DNA of 64,000 nt from Corynebacterium pollutisoli (lineage in GTDB: Bacteria > Actinomycetota > Actinomycetes > Mycobacteriales > Mycobacteriaceae). The notes beneath the pieces were generated by a model, which saw nothing but the letters and a program-made list of their open reading frames with translations, was not told the DNA's origin and made no database searches. The position numbers were made by a program, and so were the translations under genes. Shown here in pieces: positions 46,359 through 55,475 of the stretch. The stretch is taken from NCBI RefSeq assembly GCF_900177745.1, contig NZ_FXAR01000005.1:1-64000 (forward strand). Reading direction: 5' to 3'. Each line of letters opens with the position of its first letter. Position 1 is the stretch's first letter.

Positions 46359-49003
46359 CAGTGCGCGGCCTCGTCCCAGTTCCCGCCCGCCCCGGCAGAA
46401 ACCTCCAGCGGAACGCGGAGGGTGATCGCGGAGTCCATCTCGCGCTCGAGGATCCCGCGGACCTGGTCCAGCTCGCCGGGGGCGACCTCGACGACGAGCT
46501 CGTCATGGACCTGGAGGAGGACGCGGGACTGCACGCCGGCGTCGGTGAGCGCACGGTCGACGCGGAGCATGGCGACCTTGATGATGTCCGCCGCCGTGCC
46601 CTGGATCGGCGCGTTGAGGGCGGCCCGCTCGGCGTTCTCGCGGGCGACGCGGTTGTCGGAGTTGAGCTCCGGCAGGTAGCGACGCCGCCCGAAGAGTGTG
46701 GAGGTGTAGCCGTCCTGGCGGGCCTTCTCCACCACCTCGGCGAGGTAGCGCTTCACGCCGCCGAAACGCTCGAAGTAGTTGTCCATGATGCCCTTCGCCT
46801 CACCGGCGGGGATGCTCAGCTGCTGGCCGAGGCCGAAGGCGGACAGTCCGTAGACCAGGCCGTAGGACATGGCCTTGACGCGGCGACGCAGTTCCGGGGT
46901 GACCTGGTCGATGGGGACGTCGAAGACGCGGGAGCCGACGTAGTTGTGCAGGTCCTCGCCCTGCCGGTAGGCGTCGATGAGCCCGGGGTCCTCGGAGAGG
47001 TGCGCCATGACGCGCATCTCGATCTGCGAGTAGTCGGCGGTGAGCAGGCACTCGTAGCCCTCGCCGGCGACGAACGCCGAGCGGATCTTCCGGCCCGCCG
47101 GGGTGCGCACCGGGATGTTCTGCAGGTTCGGCTCGGTGGAGCTGAGGCGGCCGGTGGACGCGACGGTCTGGTGGAAGGTGGTGTGGATGCGGCCGTCGGG
47201 CTGCACCGTCTTGATGAGCCCCTCGAGGGTCGTCTTCATCTTCTGGTACTCGCGGTGCGCGAGCAGGTGGTCGAGGAACGGGTGCGGGTGCTTGACCGCC
47301 AGGCCCTCGATCTCCTTGGCCGCCGTGGAGTAGCCGGTCTTGGTCTTCTTCGTCTTGGGCATGCCGAAGGTGTCGAACAGGACGACCTGCAGCTGCTTCG
47401 GGCTCGACAGGTTGAGCCCCGGGTCGCCGGCCAGCTCACGGGCGGCGGCCTCCTCCTCCTTGACGTGGTCGATGAAGCTCGCCAGCTGCTCTTCCAGCGT
47501 CTCGACGTCGACCGCGATGCCCGTGGCCTCCATCCGCGCGAGGATGGCGGCGAGCGGGATCTCCAGGTCGCAGTAGAGCTCGTAGGCGGAGATGCCCTGC
47601 AGCTGGACGGTCAGTTCCTCCGCCAGCTCGAGCACGGCCGCCGCGGAATCCACCAGCGAGGTGTCCCCCAGGAGGGAGAGCTGCCCCTCCGGCTCGGCGA
47701 GCTGCCGTTGCAGGTGCCGCTGGTAGATGTCCTTGAGCTCGTAGGTGCGCTGCCCGGGGCGCAGGAGGTAGGCGGCGAGGGCGGTGTCGTGGGTGACCCC
47801 GCACAGCTCCATGCCGCGCCCGGCGAACATGTGGAACGCCGCCTTCGACTCGTGGAGGTACTTGGGGTCCTCCGAGGCCAGCCAGGTGGCCAGGGCCTTC
47901 TCGTCGGCGGGCGAAAGGTCGGCCATCTCGGCGCTCACCGCGTGCCGTTGCTTATCGACGATCGCCACCGCCTGCACGTCGCCCTGGTTCGGCGACCCGT
48001 CGCCGACGACATACATCGCCAGCCCCTGGCCCGCCCGGGCGGGCAGCCACTCGGAGAGAGGACCGGCGTCGACGGTGACGTCGACAAGCTCCTCGGTGGG
48101 GGCCTCGACGGCACCCTCCGTGGGGACCGCGGCGAGGATGCGCTCGCGGAGGTTGGCGCCGAACTGGAGGTCGTCGAAACGCTCCGCGACCTTCGCCACA
48201 TCCGCGGGGCGGAGGGTGAGCTCGTCGGGGCCGAGCGGCAGCTCCATGTCCGTGAGCATGTGCGTCAGCTGCCGGTTGAGCCGCACCTGGTCGAGGCGCT
48301 CGCGGAAGTTGTCACCCGCCTTGCCCTTGATCTCGTCCGCGTGCTCGAGGAGGTTGTCCAGGGTTCCGTACTGCTGGATCCACTTCGTGGCCGTCTTCTC
48401 GCCGACGCCCGGGATGTTGGGCAGGTTGTCGGACGGGTCTCCGCGCAGGGCCGCGAAGTCGGGGTACTGGGCCGGGGTGAGGCCGTACTTCTCCTCGACG
48501 GCGGCCGGGGTGAAACGGTGCAGCGTCGACACGCCCCGCATCGGGTAGAGCACCGTGACATCGTCGCTCACCAGCTGCAGGTAATCACGGTCACCGGTGA
48601 TGATGAGCGTCTCGTAACCCAGCGGCTCCGCGGCGGTGGTGAGCGTGGCGACGATGTCATCGGCCTCGTAGTTCGGCATGCTCAGCGTGCAGATGCCCAG
48701 GTCCTCCAGCACCTCCTGGAGGATGTCCACCTGCCCCTTGAACTCCGGCGGGGACGCCTCGCGCTGCGCCTTGTACTCCGGGAACATCTCCGTCCGGAAC
48801 GTCTGGCGCCCCACGTCGAAGGCCACCGCCACGTGCGTCGGCTGCTCCTCGGCGAGGATGTTCGCCAGCATGGAGAGGAAACCGTAGACAGCGTTGGTGT
48901 GCTGGCCACCGGTCGTCGAGAAGTTCTCGGCGGGCAGGGCGTAGAAGGCGCGGAAGGCCATCGAATGCCCGTCGATGAGCAGGAGGCGGTTGTTCTCAGT
49001 CAC
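46358..49003 (-). CDS. polA: DNA polymerase I
   Basis: 881 residues. N-terminal 5' nuclease (LLIDGHSMAFRAFYALP onward), a middle exonuclease-like domain without proofreading acidic motifs, and a C-terminal polymerase (DYSQIEMRVMAHLS, QVHDELVVEV). The start is GTG 49003; TACACT ends eight bases upstream with no ribosome site, so leaderless. Used for Okazaki-fragment maturation and repair. Confidence 0.97.
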   Translation of the reverse strand: MTENNRLLLIDGHSMAFRAFYALPAENFSTTGGQHTNAVYGFLSMLANILAEEQPTHVAVAFDVGRQTFRTEMFPEYKAQREASPPEFKGQVDILQEVLEDLGICTLSMPNYEADDIVATLTTAAEPLGYETLIITGDRDYLQLVSDDVTVLYPMRGVSTLHRFTPAAVEEKYGLTPAQYPDFAALRGDPSDNLPNIPGVGEKTATKWIQQYGTLDNLLEHADEIKGKAGDNFRERLDQVRLNRQLTHMLTDMELPLGPDELTLRPADVAKVAERFDDLQFGANLRERILAAVPTEGAVEAPTEELVDVTVDAGPLSEWLPARAGQGLAMYVVGDGSPNQGDVQAVAIVDKQRHAVSAEMADLSPADEKALATWLASEDPKYLHESKAAFHMFAGRGMELCGVTHDTALAAYLLRPGQRTYELKDIYQRHLQRQLAEPEGQLSLLGDTSLVDSAAAVLELAEELTVQLQGISAYELYCDLEIPLAAILARMEATGIAVDVETLEEQLASFIDHVKEEEAAARELAGDPGLNLSSPKQLQVVLFDTFGMPKTKKTKTGYSTAAKEIEGLAVKHPHPFLDHLLAHREYQKMKTTLEGLIKTVQPDGRIHTTFHQTVASTGRLSSTEPNLQNIPVRTPAGRKIRSAFVAGEGYECLLTADYSQIEMRVMAHLSEDPGLIDAYRQGEDLHNYVGSRVFDVPIDQVTPELRRRVKAMSYGLVYGLSAFGLGQQLSIPAGEAKGIMDNYFERFGGVKRYLAEVVEKARQDGYTSTLFGRRRYLPELNSDNRVARENAERAALNAPIQGTAADIIKVAMLRVDRALTDAGVQSRVLLQVHDELVVEVAPGELDQVRGILEREMDSAITLRVPLEVSAGAGGNWDEAAH

Positions 49004-49068
49004 GCTGTCCAAGTGTAGCCAGGGGGATTGCCCCGGCGGGGCGCGCATGGATTAAACTGGTCCGGCAC

Positions 49069-49142
49069 GCCCTCGTAGCCCAATTGGCAGAGGCAGCGGA
49101 TTCAAAACCCGCACAGTGTGGGTTCGAGTCCCACCGGGGGCA
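49069..49142 (+). tRNA. tRNA with CAA anticodon (Leu?), class-I shape
   Basis: Cloverleaf: acceptor GCCCTCG/CGGGGGC, D-arm GCC..GGC, anticodon arm GCGGA-TTCAAAA-CCCGC, variable loop of five bases (ACAGT), T-arm GTGGG-TTCGAGT-CCCAC, discriminator A. The loop gives anticodon CAA (49103-49105), which reads Leu UUG. But bacterial tRNA-Leu normally has a long variable arm; here it is short, and base 31/39 is an A-C mismatch. CCA is not encoded. A 49191-49224 hairpin follows. Confidence 0.8.
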
Positions 49143-49190
49143 CTTTGTGAGATGCGGCGCGCCGCCGGACGCGCTCCTTCACGCAGAGTT

Positions 49191-49224
49191 GCCCCCCTGG
49201 TCAACCGCCGGTTCACCAGGGGGC
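49191..49224 (+). terminator. hairpin downstream of tRNA
   Basis: GCCCCCCTGGT (49191-49201) pairs with ACCAGGGGGC (49215-49224), loop 13 nt, then CTTCG. It likely ends the tRNA transcript. Confidence 0.6.
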
Positions 49225-49308
49225 TTCGTGGTGGTTACCTCGGAAACATATGGTCGATGTGCTCCCTGTCGGGCTGTCCCGGCCCGCGCACATCCGAGGA
49301 GAGACACC

Positions 49309-50547
49309 ATGTCCACCCCCACCATGCCCGGCGCCCACGAGGTACATGAGGCTCCGACGGACCAGGACGAGGCAGCTGCGGCGCGGAGCCCGCTGGAACG
49401 CTTCGGCCTCCGGGGCCGGGCCCTCGAGATCGCCAACTGGGTGGCGGTCGCGCTCGGCATCTACCTGCTCATCACCGCCGTCAGCGTCATCGGCGACGGC
49501 TTCAAACTGGCCACCGGCGGGCAGGCGGAAGAGCTGTTCGCCTTCGCCTCCAACCCGCTCATCGCCCTGATGATCGGTGTGCTCGCCACCGCCCTCATCC
49601 AGTCGTCCTCGACGGTCACCTCGATCACCGTCGGCCTGGTCGCCGGCGGCCTGCCCATGGCCACGGCCATCCCCATGCTCATGGGCGCCAACATCGGCAC
49701 GACCCTGACCTCCACGCTGGTCTCCCTCGGCATGGTCCGCCAGAAGGAGGACTTCCGGCGGGCCTTCGCCGCCGCGTCGGTGCACGACTTCTTCAACCTC
49801 CTCGCCGTGGTCATCTTCCTCCCGCTGGAGATGATGTTCGGCCTGCTCGACCGGGTCTCCACGTTCTTCGCCGATCAGCTGGCGGGCTCTGACGGCGGTC
49901 TGTTCGCCACCATCTTCGCCGGCATCGGCACCGCGGTGACCACCGTCACCGATCCGCTGGCCGACCTCATCGGCATGATCGGGGACGTGCTCCCCGAACC
50001 GTGGGGCGGCATCCTCCTCATCCTCATCGGCATCGGCCTGATCCTGGCGGTCATCAACTTCATCGGTGTGCTGCTCAAGGTGGTCATGGTGGGCAAGGCC
50101 AAGCAGGTCCTCCACAACGCCATCGGCCGTGGTCCGCTGTCCGGCATCCTCTCCGGCACGCTCATCACCGTCATGGTGCAGTCCTCGTCGACGACCACCT
50201 CGCTCATGGTCCCGCTCGCGGGTTCGGGCACGTTCTCCCTCAAGCAGGTCTACCCCTTCACGCTGGGCGCCAACATCGGCACGACGATCACCGCCCTCAT
50301 CGCCGCGTTCGCGTTTACCGGTATCGAGGCCCGTCTGGCCCTGCAGGCCGCACTGGTGCATCTGCTGTTCAACCTGTTCGCCACGATCCTCATCTACGGG
50401 CTGCCGTTCCTGCGCAACATCCCCGTCTTCGGCGCCACGACGCTGGCCCGCCTGGGTTCGGAGAACAAGCTCTACATCGCCGGGTGGGTGCTCGGCGTGT
50501 TCCTGGCGCTGCCGGCCCTGCTCATCTTCCTCACCGTGATCCTCTAA
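49309..50547 (+). CDS. Na+/phosphate symporter (NptA/PNaS family)
   Basis: 412 residues from ATG 49309, GAGGAG upstream. Two inverted repeats carry the QSSS motif (LIQSSSTVTS near residue 100 and MVQSSSTTTS near residue 290), each next to GANIGTT. About eight to ten transmembrane segments. It probably takes up phosphate with Na+. The next two genes include a phosphate-type binding lipoprotein. Confidence 0.9.
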   Translation: MSTPTMPGAHEVHEAPTDQDEAAAARSPLERFGLRGRALEIANWVAVALGIYLLITAVSVIGDGFKLATGGQAEELFAFASNPLIALMIGVLATALIQSSSTVTSITVGLVAGGLPMATAIPMLMGANIGTTLTSTLVSLGMVRQKEDFRRAFAAASVHDFFNLLAVVIFLPLEMMFGLLDRVSTFFADQLAGSDGGLFATIFAGIGTAVTTVTDPLADLIGMIGDVLPEPWGGILLILIGIGLILAVINFIGVLLKVVMVGKAKQVLHNAIGRGPLSGILSGTLITVMVQSSSTTTSLMVPLAGSGTFSLKQVYPFTLGANIGTTITALIAAFAFTGIEARLALQAALVHLLFNLFATILIYGLPFLRNIPVFGATTLARLGSENKLYIAGWVLGVFLALPALLIFLTVIL

Positions 50548-50557
50548 GGAGACGACC

Positions 50558-50779
50558 ATGACCACCGATCCCAAACTCACCCTGGAGGAGCAGCTCGAGG
50601 AGATCCTCTCCGACATCGAGCGTCGTCTGCAGGAGCTTCAGGAGCAGCGTCAGCGCGAGGAGATCGAACGCCTTCCGGAGCTGTTCGCCTCCACGAGCAG
50701 CCGCTGGCAGAACATCCGCCTGTTCATCGACGAGCTCATGAGTGACCTGCGTGACCGCCGGGAGGGTGAGGACGCATGA
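50558..50779 (+). CDS. small helical hypothetical protein
   Basis: 73 residues, highly charged, with a heptad-like pattern (LEEQLEEILSDIERRLQELQEQ), so probably coiled-coil. No membrane segment. It sits between the symporter (10 nt gap) and the PstS-like gene (ATGA overlap), and is likely part of the same operon. Not recognised. Confidence 0.75.
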   Translation: MTTDPKLTLEEQLEEILSDIERRLQELQEQRQREEIERLPELFASTSSRWQNIRLFIDELMSDLRDRREGEDA

Positions 50780-51738
50780 TGCCGCGCCGTATCCTCCCCG
50801 CCGTGACAACCGTCACTGCCGCAGCTGTGCTGCTCACCGGCTGCACGCCGACGAGCGTCGACCCCGTCCGGGTCACCGGTTCCTCCACCGTCGCCCCCAT
50901 CACCGCGCACATGGCCCGCGCGCAGCAGGTCGCCATCGAGCAGACCACCGACGGCACCCTCGACGGTTTCGAGGAGTTCTGCCGGGGTGAGTCGCACATC
51001 AACAACGCCTCCGTGCCCATCACCGACGACCTGGCGGCACTCTGCGCCGAGAACGACATCGAGTTCATCGAGCTCCCCATCGCCCTCGACGCCCTGTCCG
51101 TGGTGCTCAACTCCGCCAACGGCGCCGTCCGGGATCTGACCATGGAGGAGCTCGGCGCGATCTGGGCACCGGATTCCGCGGTGACCACCTGGGCCGATGT
51201 CCGTGACGGGTGGCCGGACGAGGAGATCGTCCTGGTCGGCCGCCCGGAGGGTTCCGGCACCTTCGACTACTTCACCACGGCGGTCAACGGTGAGGCGGGT
51301 CAGATCCGGGAGGACTACCGCGCCACCGACGACATCGACGAGCTCACCGGCTGGATCGCCGGGGACGCCGACGCCCTCGGGTTCATGGGCATCGGCAACT
51401 ACCTCGCCGCGGACGAGGAGGACCGCAACGTCATGGCGACGGTCGCCGTCGACGGCGTCGAGCCCTCCCTCGCCGGTGTCCAGGACGGCTCCTACCAGGC
51501 TCTCACCCGCCTGCTGTTCCTCTACGTCTCCGTCGCGGCCCTCGAGGAGCGCGAGGACCTGGAGGACTTCGTGTCCGGGTACCTCGACGAGGTCCACGAC
51601 CACCTGCCGCTGGTGTACTACTACCGCTTCCAGGAGGAGACCTACGACAAGGTGCGCGCGCGTTTCGACGAGCGCGTCACCGGTTCGCTTCTCGACGGCG
51701 TCCCGCAGGACGACGTCGACATCGAGGCGCTGCTCTAA
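50776..51738 (+). CDS. PstS-like phosphate-binding lipoprotein
   Basis: 320 residues. Lipobox LLTGC (Cys about residue 23), then VTGSSTVAPIT, the phosphate-loop hallmark of PstS/SphX proteins, and GRPEGSGTFDYF. No pstCAB genes are adjacent. It may present phosphate to the symporter encoded two genes before or act as a sensor; this is inference from position. Confidence 0.85.
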   Translation: MMPRRILPAVTTVTAAAVLLTGCTPTSVDPVRVTGSSTVAPITAHMARAQQVAIEQTTDGTLDGFEEFCRGESHINNASVPITDDLAALCAENDIEFIELPIALDALSVVLNSANGAVRDLTMEELGAIWAPDSAVTTWADVRDGWPDEEIVLVGRPEGSGTFDYFTTAVNGEAGQIREDYRATDDIDELTGWIAGDADALGFMGIGNYLAADEEDRNVMATVAVDGVEPSLAGVQDGSYQALTRLLFLYVSVAALEEREDLEDFVSGYLDEVHDHLPLVYYYRFQEETYDKVRARFDERVTGSLLDGVPQDDVDIEALL

Positions 51739-51795
51739 CCACCCGCTGCGTCCTGGGAAGTACGGTCCGACGGGCCGGGAGAGGCCGACGCCCGC

Positions 51796-52644
51796 CTACC
51801 GCAGCGCCGCGCCGTTGTTGCGGGCGAGGACCTCGTTGCCCAGGTCCGTCGGGTGGAGGGACATGGTGTACGCCGGGCTGGTGACGTCGATGCTGCCCGC
51901 GACGTAGCGGGAGGCGTCCGGCGCGCAGGTGTTGTGGCCGCGGGTGAGCGCGTAGTTGTCGACGAAGATCATGCCGTTGCGTTCGGCACCGACGCGCTGC
52001 ATCTCGCGGATGTTGTTCTCCACCTGGTGACCCGGGACCGGGATGCCCAGCGGCAGATTGGGGATCACCTGGATGAGGCACAGGCCGGTGCCGTTGGTGA
52101 TCTCCGGCATGCCGGTGACGATGATGCGGGCACCCGGCGCGACGGCGCGGATCTTGGCGCCGGCGCGGGAGAGGTTGTGGGAGAAGCGCTCGGTCATGGA
52201 GGGCACGTCGCTGGAGTTCGCGCCCTCATTGCGTCCGAACGGGCCCCAGTCGTTGGCACCGATGGCGAGGTAGACCGCGCGGGTGCCGCCGTGCAGGTGA
52301 CCGTCGCGGATGGCGGCGTCGATCTTGCCCAGCATGGACAGGGAGGTCTCGGCGGTGCAGGAGCGGTCGACGACGGGGACGCCGGTCTGCTGCTGCATCT
52401 TGCGGGGCCAGTTGTTCGGTGACTGCAGGCACCCCCCGCTGGCACGCGGGTAGTCGGCGGGCACCAGGCCGGAGGACAGGGAGCTGCTCCGGTAGTGGTT
52501 GTAGAACTGGTCCGGCACCGCGGTGTAGGAGTCACCGAAGACGACGGCGTTGCCCGGCTGTGCCTGTGCAGGGGTGACGCCGACGACGGCGGGGAGGGCG
52601 AGGGCGGAGGCGAGGGCCACTGCGGCCATGCGGCGGAGGAACAT
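51796..52644 (-). CDS. secreted SGNH/GDSL hydrolase
   Basis: 282 residues. Signal peptide with cleavage near AQAQPG. SGNH blocks: FGDSYTA (Ser), AIGANDWG (Asn) and a C-terminal SLHPTDLG (Asp/His). Probably an extracellular esterase/lipase acting on cell-envelope lipids such as mycolates, by analogy. Confidence 0.88.
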   Translation of the reverse strand: MFLRRMAAVALASALALPAVVGVTPAQAQPGNAVVFGDSYTAVPDQFYNHYRSSSLSSGLVPADYPRASGGCLQSPNNWPRKMQQQTGVPVVDRSCTAETSLSMLGKIDAAIRDGHLHGGTRAVYLAIGANDWGPFGRNEGANSSDVPSMTERFSHNLSRAGAKIRAVAPGARIIVTGMPEITNGTGLCLIQVIPNLPLGIPVPGHQVENNIREMQRVGAERNGMIFVDNYALTRGHNTCAPDASRYVAGSIDVTSPAYTMSLHPTDLGNEVLARNNGAALR

Positions 52645-52714
52645 GCGGAATCACTTCCCGGATAACTGTGCAGATATGTATTCCCTCCACTGTCGCACAT
52701 TCCCGTCGGCAGGG

Positions 52715-53356
52715 GTGCCACCAGGGCGCCCCCGCGGCGGAGGATCCGGTTACCGCACATTCCGGCTCGAAGTACGTATTCACGGACGGGGCGGACAGGG
52801 CGTGATCACCGCGTCCGACCTCATCGCGATGGCCGCTTTCGAGGAGGGACGGCACGCGCAGGCGTTCCCCTCCTTCGGTTCGGAGAGGACCGGCGCGCCC
52901 GTGGTGGCGTACTGCCGGATCAGTGACACCCCAATCCGCACCCGGGAGCCGGTATTCAACCCGGATCTCGTCGTGGTGCAGGACCGCACGCTGCTGCCTA
53001 TCCTCAACGTGTTCTCGGGTCTGACGGAGGACGGGTACGTCCTCATCAACTCCTCGAAGCGCAGCGCCGAGCTGGGTCTGAGTGAGCTGCAGGCCCGGCA
53101 GCCGGCGGGGCATTTCATGACGATCCCGGCCACCGACATCGCCCGGGAGTACACGGGACGCACGGTCCCGAATGCGGTGCTGCTCGGCGGCGTCGCGGCG
53201 CTCACCGGCCTGTACCGGATGGAGTCGGTGGGCCACGCCATCATGGCGCGCTTCCCCGGCAAGGTCGGCGAGATGAACGTCGCCGCCGCCCAGGCCGCTT
53301 ATGACCTGGTCATGTCCAAGCAGCAGGAGTCGAAGCAGGAGGCAACCCATGCTTAA
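52715..53356 (+). CDS. pyruvate:ferredoxin oxidoreductase gamma-type subunit
   Basis: About 213 residues from GTG 52715. The core starts with VRIHGRGGQGVITA and has AFPSFGSERTGAPV, hallmarks of the gamma subunit of 2-oxoacid:ferredoxin oxidoreductases. No ATG/GTG/TTG lies close to the expected start (near LEVRIHG); GTG 52715 adds about 19 odd residues, so the 5' end may be altered. Its end overlaps the alpha-type gene by 8 nt. The locus lacks a beta subunit, so it is unlikely to make an active enzyme. Confidence 0.75.
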   Translation: MPPGRPRGGGSGYRTFRLEVRIHGRGGQGVITASDLIAMAAFEEGRHAQAFPSFGSERTGAPVVAYCRISDTPIRTREPVFNPDLVVVQDRTLLPILNVFSGLTEDGYVLINSSKRSAELGLSELQARQPAGHFMTIPATDIAREYTGRTVPNAVLLGGVAALTGLYRMESVGHAIMARFPGKVGEMNVAAAQAAYDLVMSKQQESKQEATHA

Positions 53357-54416
53357 GCAGATCGAGGGATCCCAGGCGGTGGCGCAGGCCGTCGCGGCGT
53401 GCCGCCCGGAGGTCATCTGCGCCTACCCCATCTCCCCGCAGACCCACATCGTCGAGGCCCTGTCCGCGATGAGCAAGAAGGGCGAGCTGGGTTCGTGCGA
53501 GTACGTCAACGTCGAGAGTGAGTTCTCGGCGATGTCCGCATCTATCGGTGCGTCCGCGGCCGGGGCCCGCTCCTACACGGCAACGGCCTCGCAGGGCCTG
53601 CTGTTCATGGTGGAGGCGGTGTACAACGCCTCCGGACTGGGCCTGCCGATCGTCATGACGGTGGCCAACCGCGCCATCGGTTCGCCGATCAACATCTGGA
53701 ACGACCAGACGGACTCAATGTCCCAGCGTGACTCCGGGTGGCTGCAGCTCTACGCCACCGACAACCAGGAGGCCGCCGATCTGCACGTCCAGGCCTTCAA
53801 GATCGCGGAGGAGCTCTCCCTGCCGGTGATGGTGTGCATGGACGGGTTCATCCTCACGCACGCGATGGAGCAGGTGGACATCCCGGAGGCGGCGGACGTC
53901 GACGCGTTCCTTCCCCCGTACGAGCCGCGTCAGGTCCTCGACCCGGCCGCGCCGATCTCCATCGGTGCGATGGTCGGCCCGGAGGCGTTCACCGAGGTCC
54001 GCTACCTGGCGCACCACAAGCAGCTGCAGGCCCTCGACGTCATCCCGCGGGTGAGCGCCGAGTTCGCGGAGATCTTCGGCCGCACCTCCGGCGGGCTCAT
54101 GCACCACTACCGCACGGAGGACGCCGAGACGATCATCGTGTGCCTCGGCTCGGTGACGGGCACCCTGCGCGACGTCGTCGATGAGCGCCGGGAGCAGGGG
54201 GAGAGGATCGGCGTGCTCTCCATCGTCTCGTTCCGCCCCTTCCCCGCCGCCGCGGTGCGTGCCGCCTTGGAGAACGCCACCCGCTTCATCGTCCTGGAGA
54301 AGGCGTTCTCCGTCGGCATCGGCGGCATCGTCTCCTCCCACTGCCGCGCCGCCATGCGTGGGAAGCGCTTCACGGGTGCGACAACTGTTTCGGCGTCTGC
54401 CCCGACAACGCTGTGA
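53349..54416 (+). pseudogene. POR alpha-type subunit, 3'-truncated by deletion
   Basis: 355 residues. ICAYPISPQTHIVEAL, VESEFSAMSASIGASAAGARSYTATASQGLL and NIWNDQTDSMSQRDSGW mark the alpha subunit of pyruvate/2-oxoacid:ferredoxin oxidoreductase. After about VSSHCRAAM (near 54355) the sequence no longer fits alpha. It reads for about 20 codons in the wrong frame of a ferredoxin-type gene and stops at 54416. The TPP-binding beta subunit is absent. The protein is probably non-functional. Confidence 0.75.
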
Positions 54417-54529
54417 CCAAGATCGCAGCAGGTGAGTACGAGTTCAAGTACGACTCCTGCAAGGGCTGCGGCATCTGCGCGGAGGAGTGTCCGTGCGGTG
54501 CCATATCCATGATCCCGGAGGAGAACTAA
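54377..54529 (+). pseudogene. remnant of 4Fe-4S ferredoxin-domain subunit
   Basis: In a frame different from the alpha gene the sequence reads CDNCFGVCPDNAVTK and YDSCKGCGICAEECPCGAI, two 4Fe-4S clusters, ending at TAA 54529. This is the tail of a delta-type or FAD/Fe-S partner subunit whose 5' part and the beta subunit gene have been lost. Some alpha-gene bases overlap it because of the deletion junction. Confidence 0.75.
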
Positions 54530-54557
54530 CCGACACCGTGCCGTAATGTGAACGGTC

Positions 54558-55475
54558 ATGACGACCACCCATCATTACCCCGCCAAGACGCCGCGCACCC
54601 CGCTGCACGTCCTGGCGAATGTCATCCGCGGCGGCCTCATCGGCATGGCGGAACTCGTGCCGGGCATCTCCGGCGGCACCGTCGCGCTTGTCGTCGGTAT
54701 CTACGAGCGCGCCCTCAACACCGGTAACCAGCTCCTGCGCCGTGAATTCGGCAAGGTGGACTGGGCGTTCCTCATCGCCGTCGGCGTGGGCATGGTCACC
54801 GCCGTGTTCTCCCTGTCCACGGTCCTGCACAACTTCGTGGAGAACTCCCCTGAGTACGCCCGCGCCCTCTTCCTCGGCATGGTCGCCGTGTCCATCTGGG
54901 TGCCGCTGGCCATGATGGACCCCCGTGACCTGCGCCGCCGGGTCGGCATGGTCATCCCGCTGTTCCTGGTCGCCGCGGTCGTCGGCTTCCTGGGCACCAG
55001 CTTCGTCTCCGCCCCGCGCGAGGATCCCGCCCTGCCGATCATCTTCGTCGCGGCGGCGGTCGCGGTGTGTGCGCTGGTCCTGCCGGGTATCTCCGGTTCC
55101 TACATGCTGCTGGCCGTCGGCCTGTACACGCCGATCATGGGCTCGCTGTCGAACCGCGAGTGGCCCGTCATCTTCACGTTCATGGCCGGCGCCCTGGTCG
55201 GTATCGCCCTGTTCGTCAAGGTCCTCACCTGGGCCCTGGAGAAGCACCGCACGATCACCCTGACCATCATGGCGGGCCTCATGCTCGGCTCCCTGCGTTC
55301 CCTGTGGCCGTGGCAGACCGCCGACGCGGACCTGCTGTCCCCGGGCGACAACGTTCTCCCGGTCATCGGTCTCATCGTGCTCGGCGGTGCCGTGGTCGCG
55401 ACGTTCATCATCGCCGACCGCGTGGCCACCACCCGCCGCGAGTCCGAGATCATCGCCACCGAGCAGCCGGCATGA
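54558..55475 (+). CDS. DUF368 polyprenyl-phosphate transporter
   Basis: 305 residues, polytopic. The two half-repeats carry PGISGGTVAL and PGISGSYMLL, the signature of DUF368 (PopT/UptA-like) proteins that recycle undecaprenyl phosphate across the membrane. TAATGT eight bases before the ATG suggests a leaderless promoter. Its stop overlaps the start of the binding-protein gene (ATGA), although the functional link is unclear. Confidence 0.88.
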   Translation: MTTTHHYPAKTPRTPLHVLANVIRGGLIGMAELVPGISGGTVALVVGIYERALNTGNQLLRREFGKVDWAFLIAVGVGMVTAVFSLSTVLHNFVENSPEYARALFLGMVAVSIWVPLAMMDPRDLRRRVGMVIPLFLVAAVVGFLGTSFVSAPREDPALPIIFVAAAVAVCALVLPGISGSYMLLAVGLYTPIMGSLSNREWPVIFTFMAGALVGIALFVKVLTWALEKHRTITLTIMAGLMLGSLRSLWPWQTADADLLSPGDNVLPVIGLIVLGGAVVATFIIADRVATTRRESEIIATEQPA

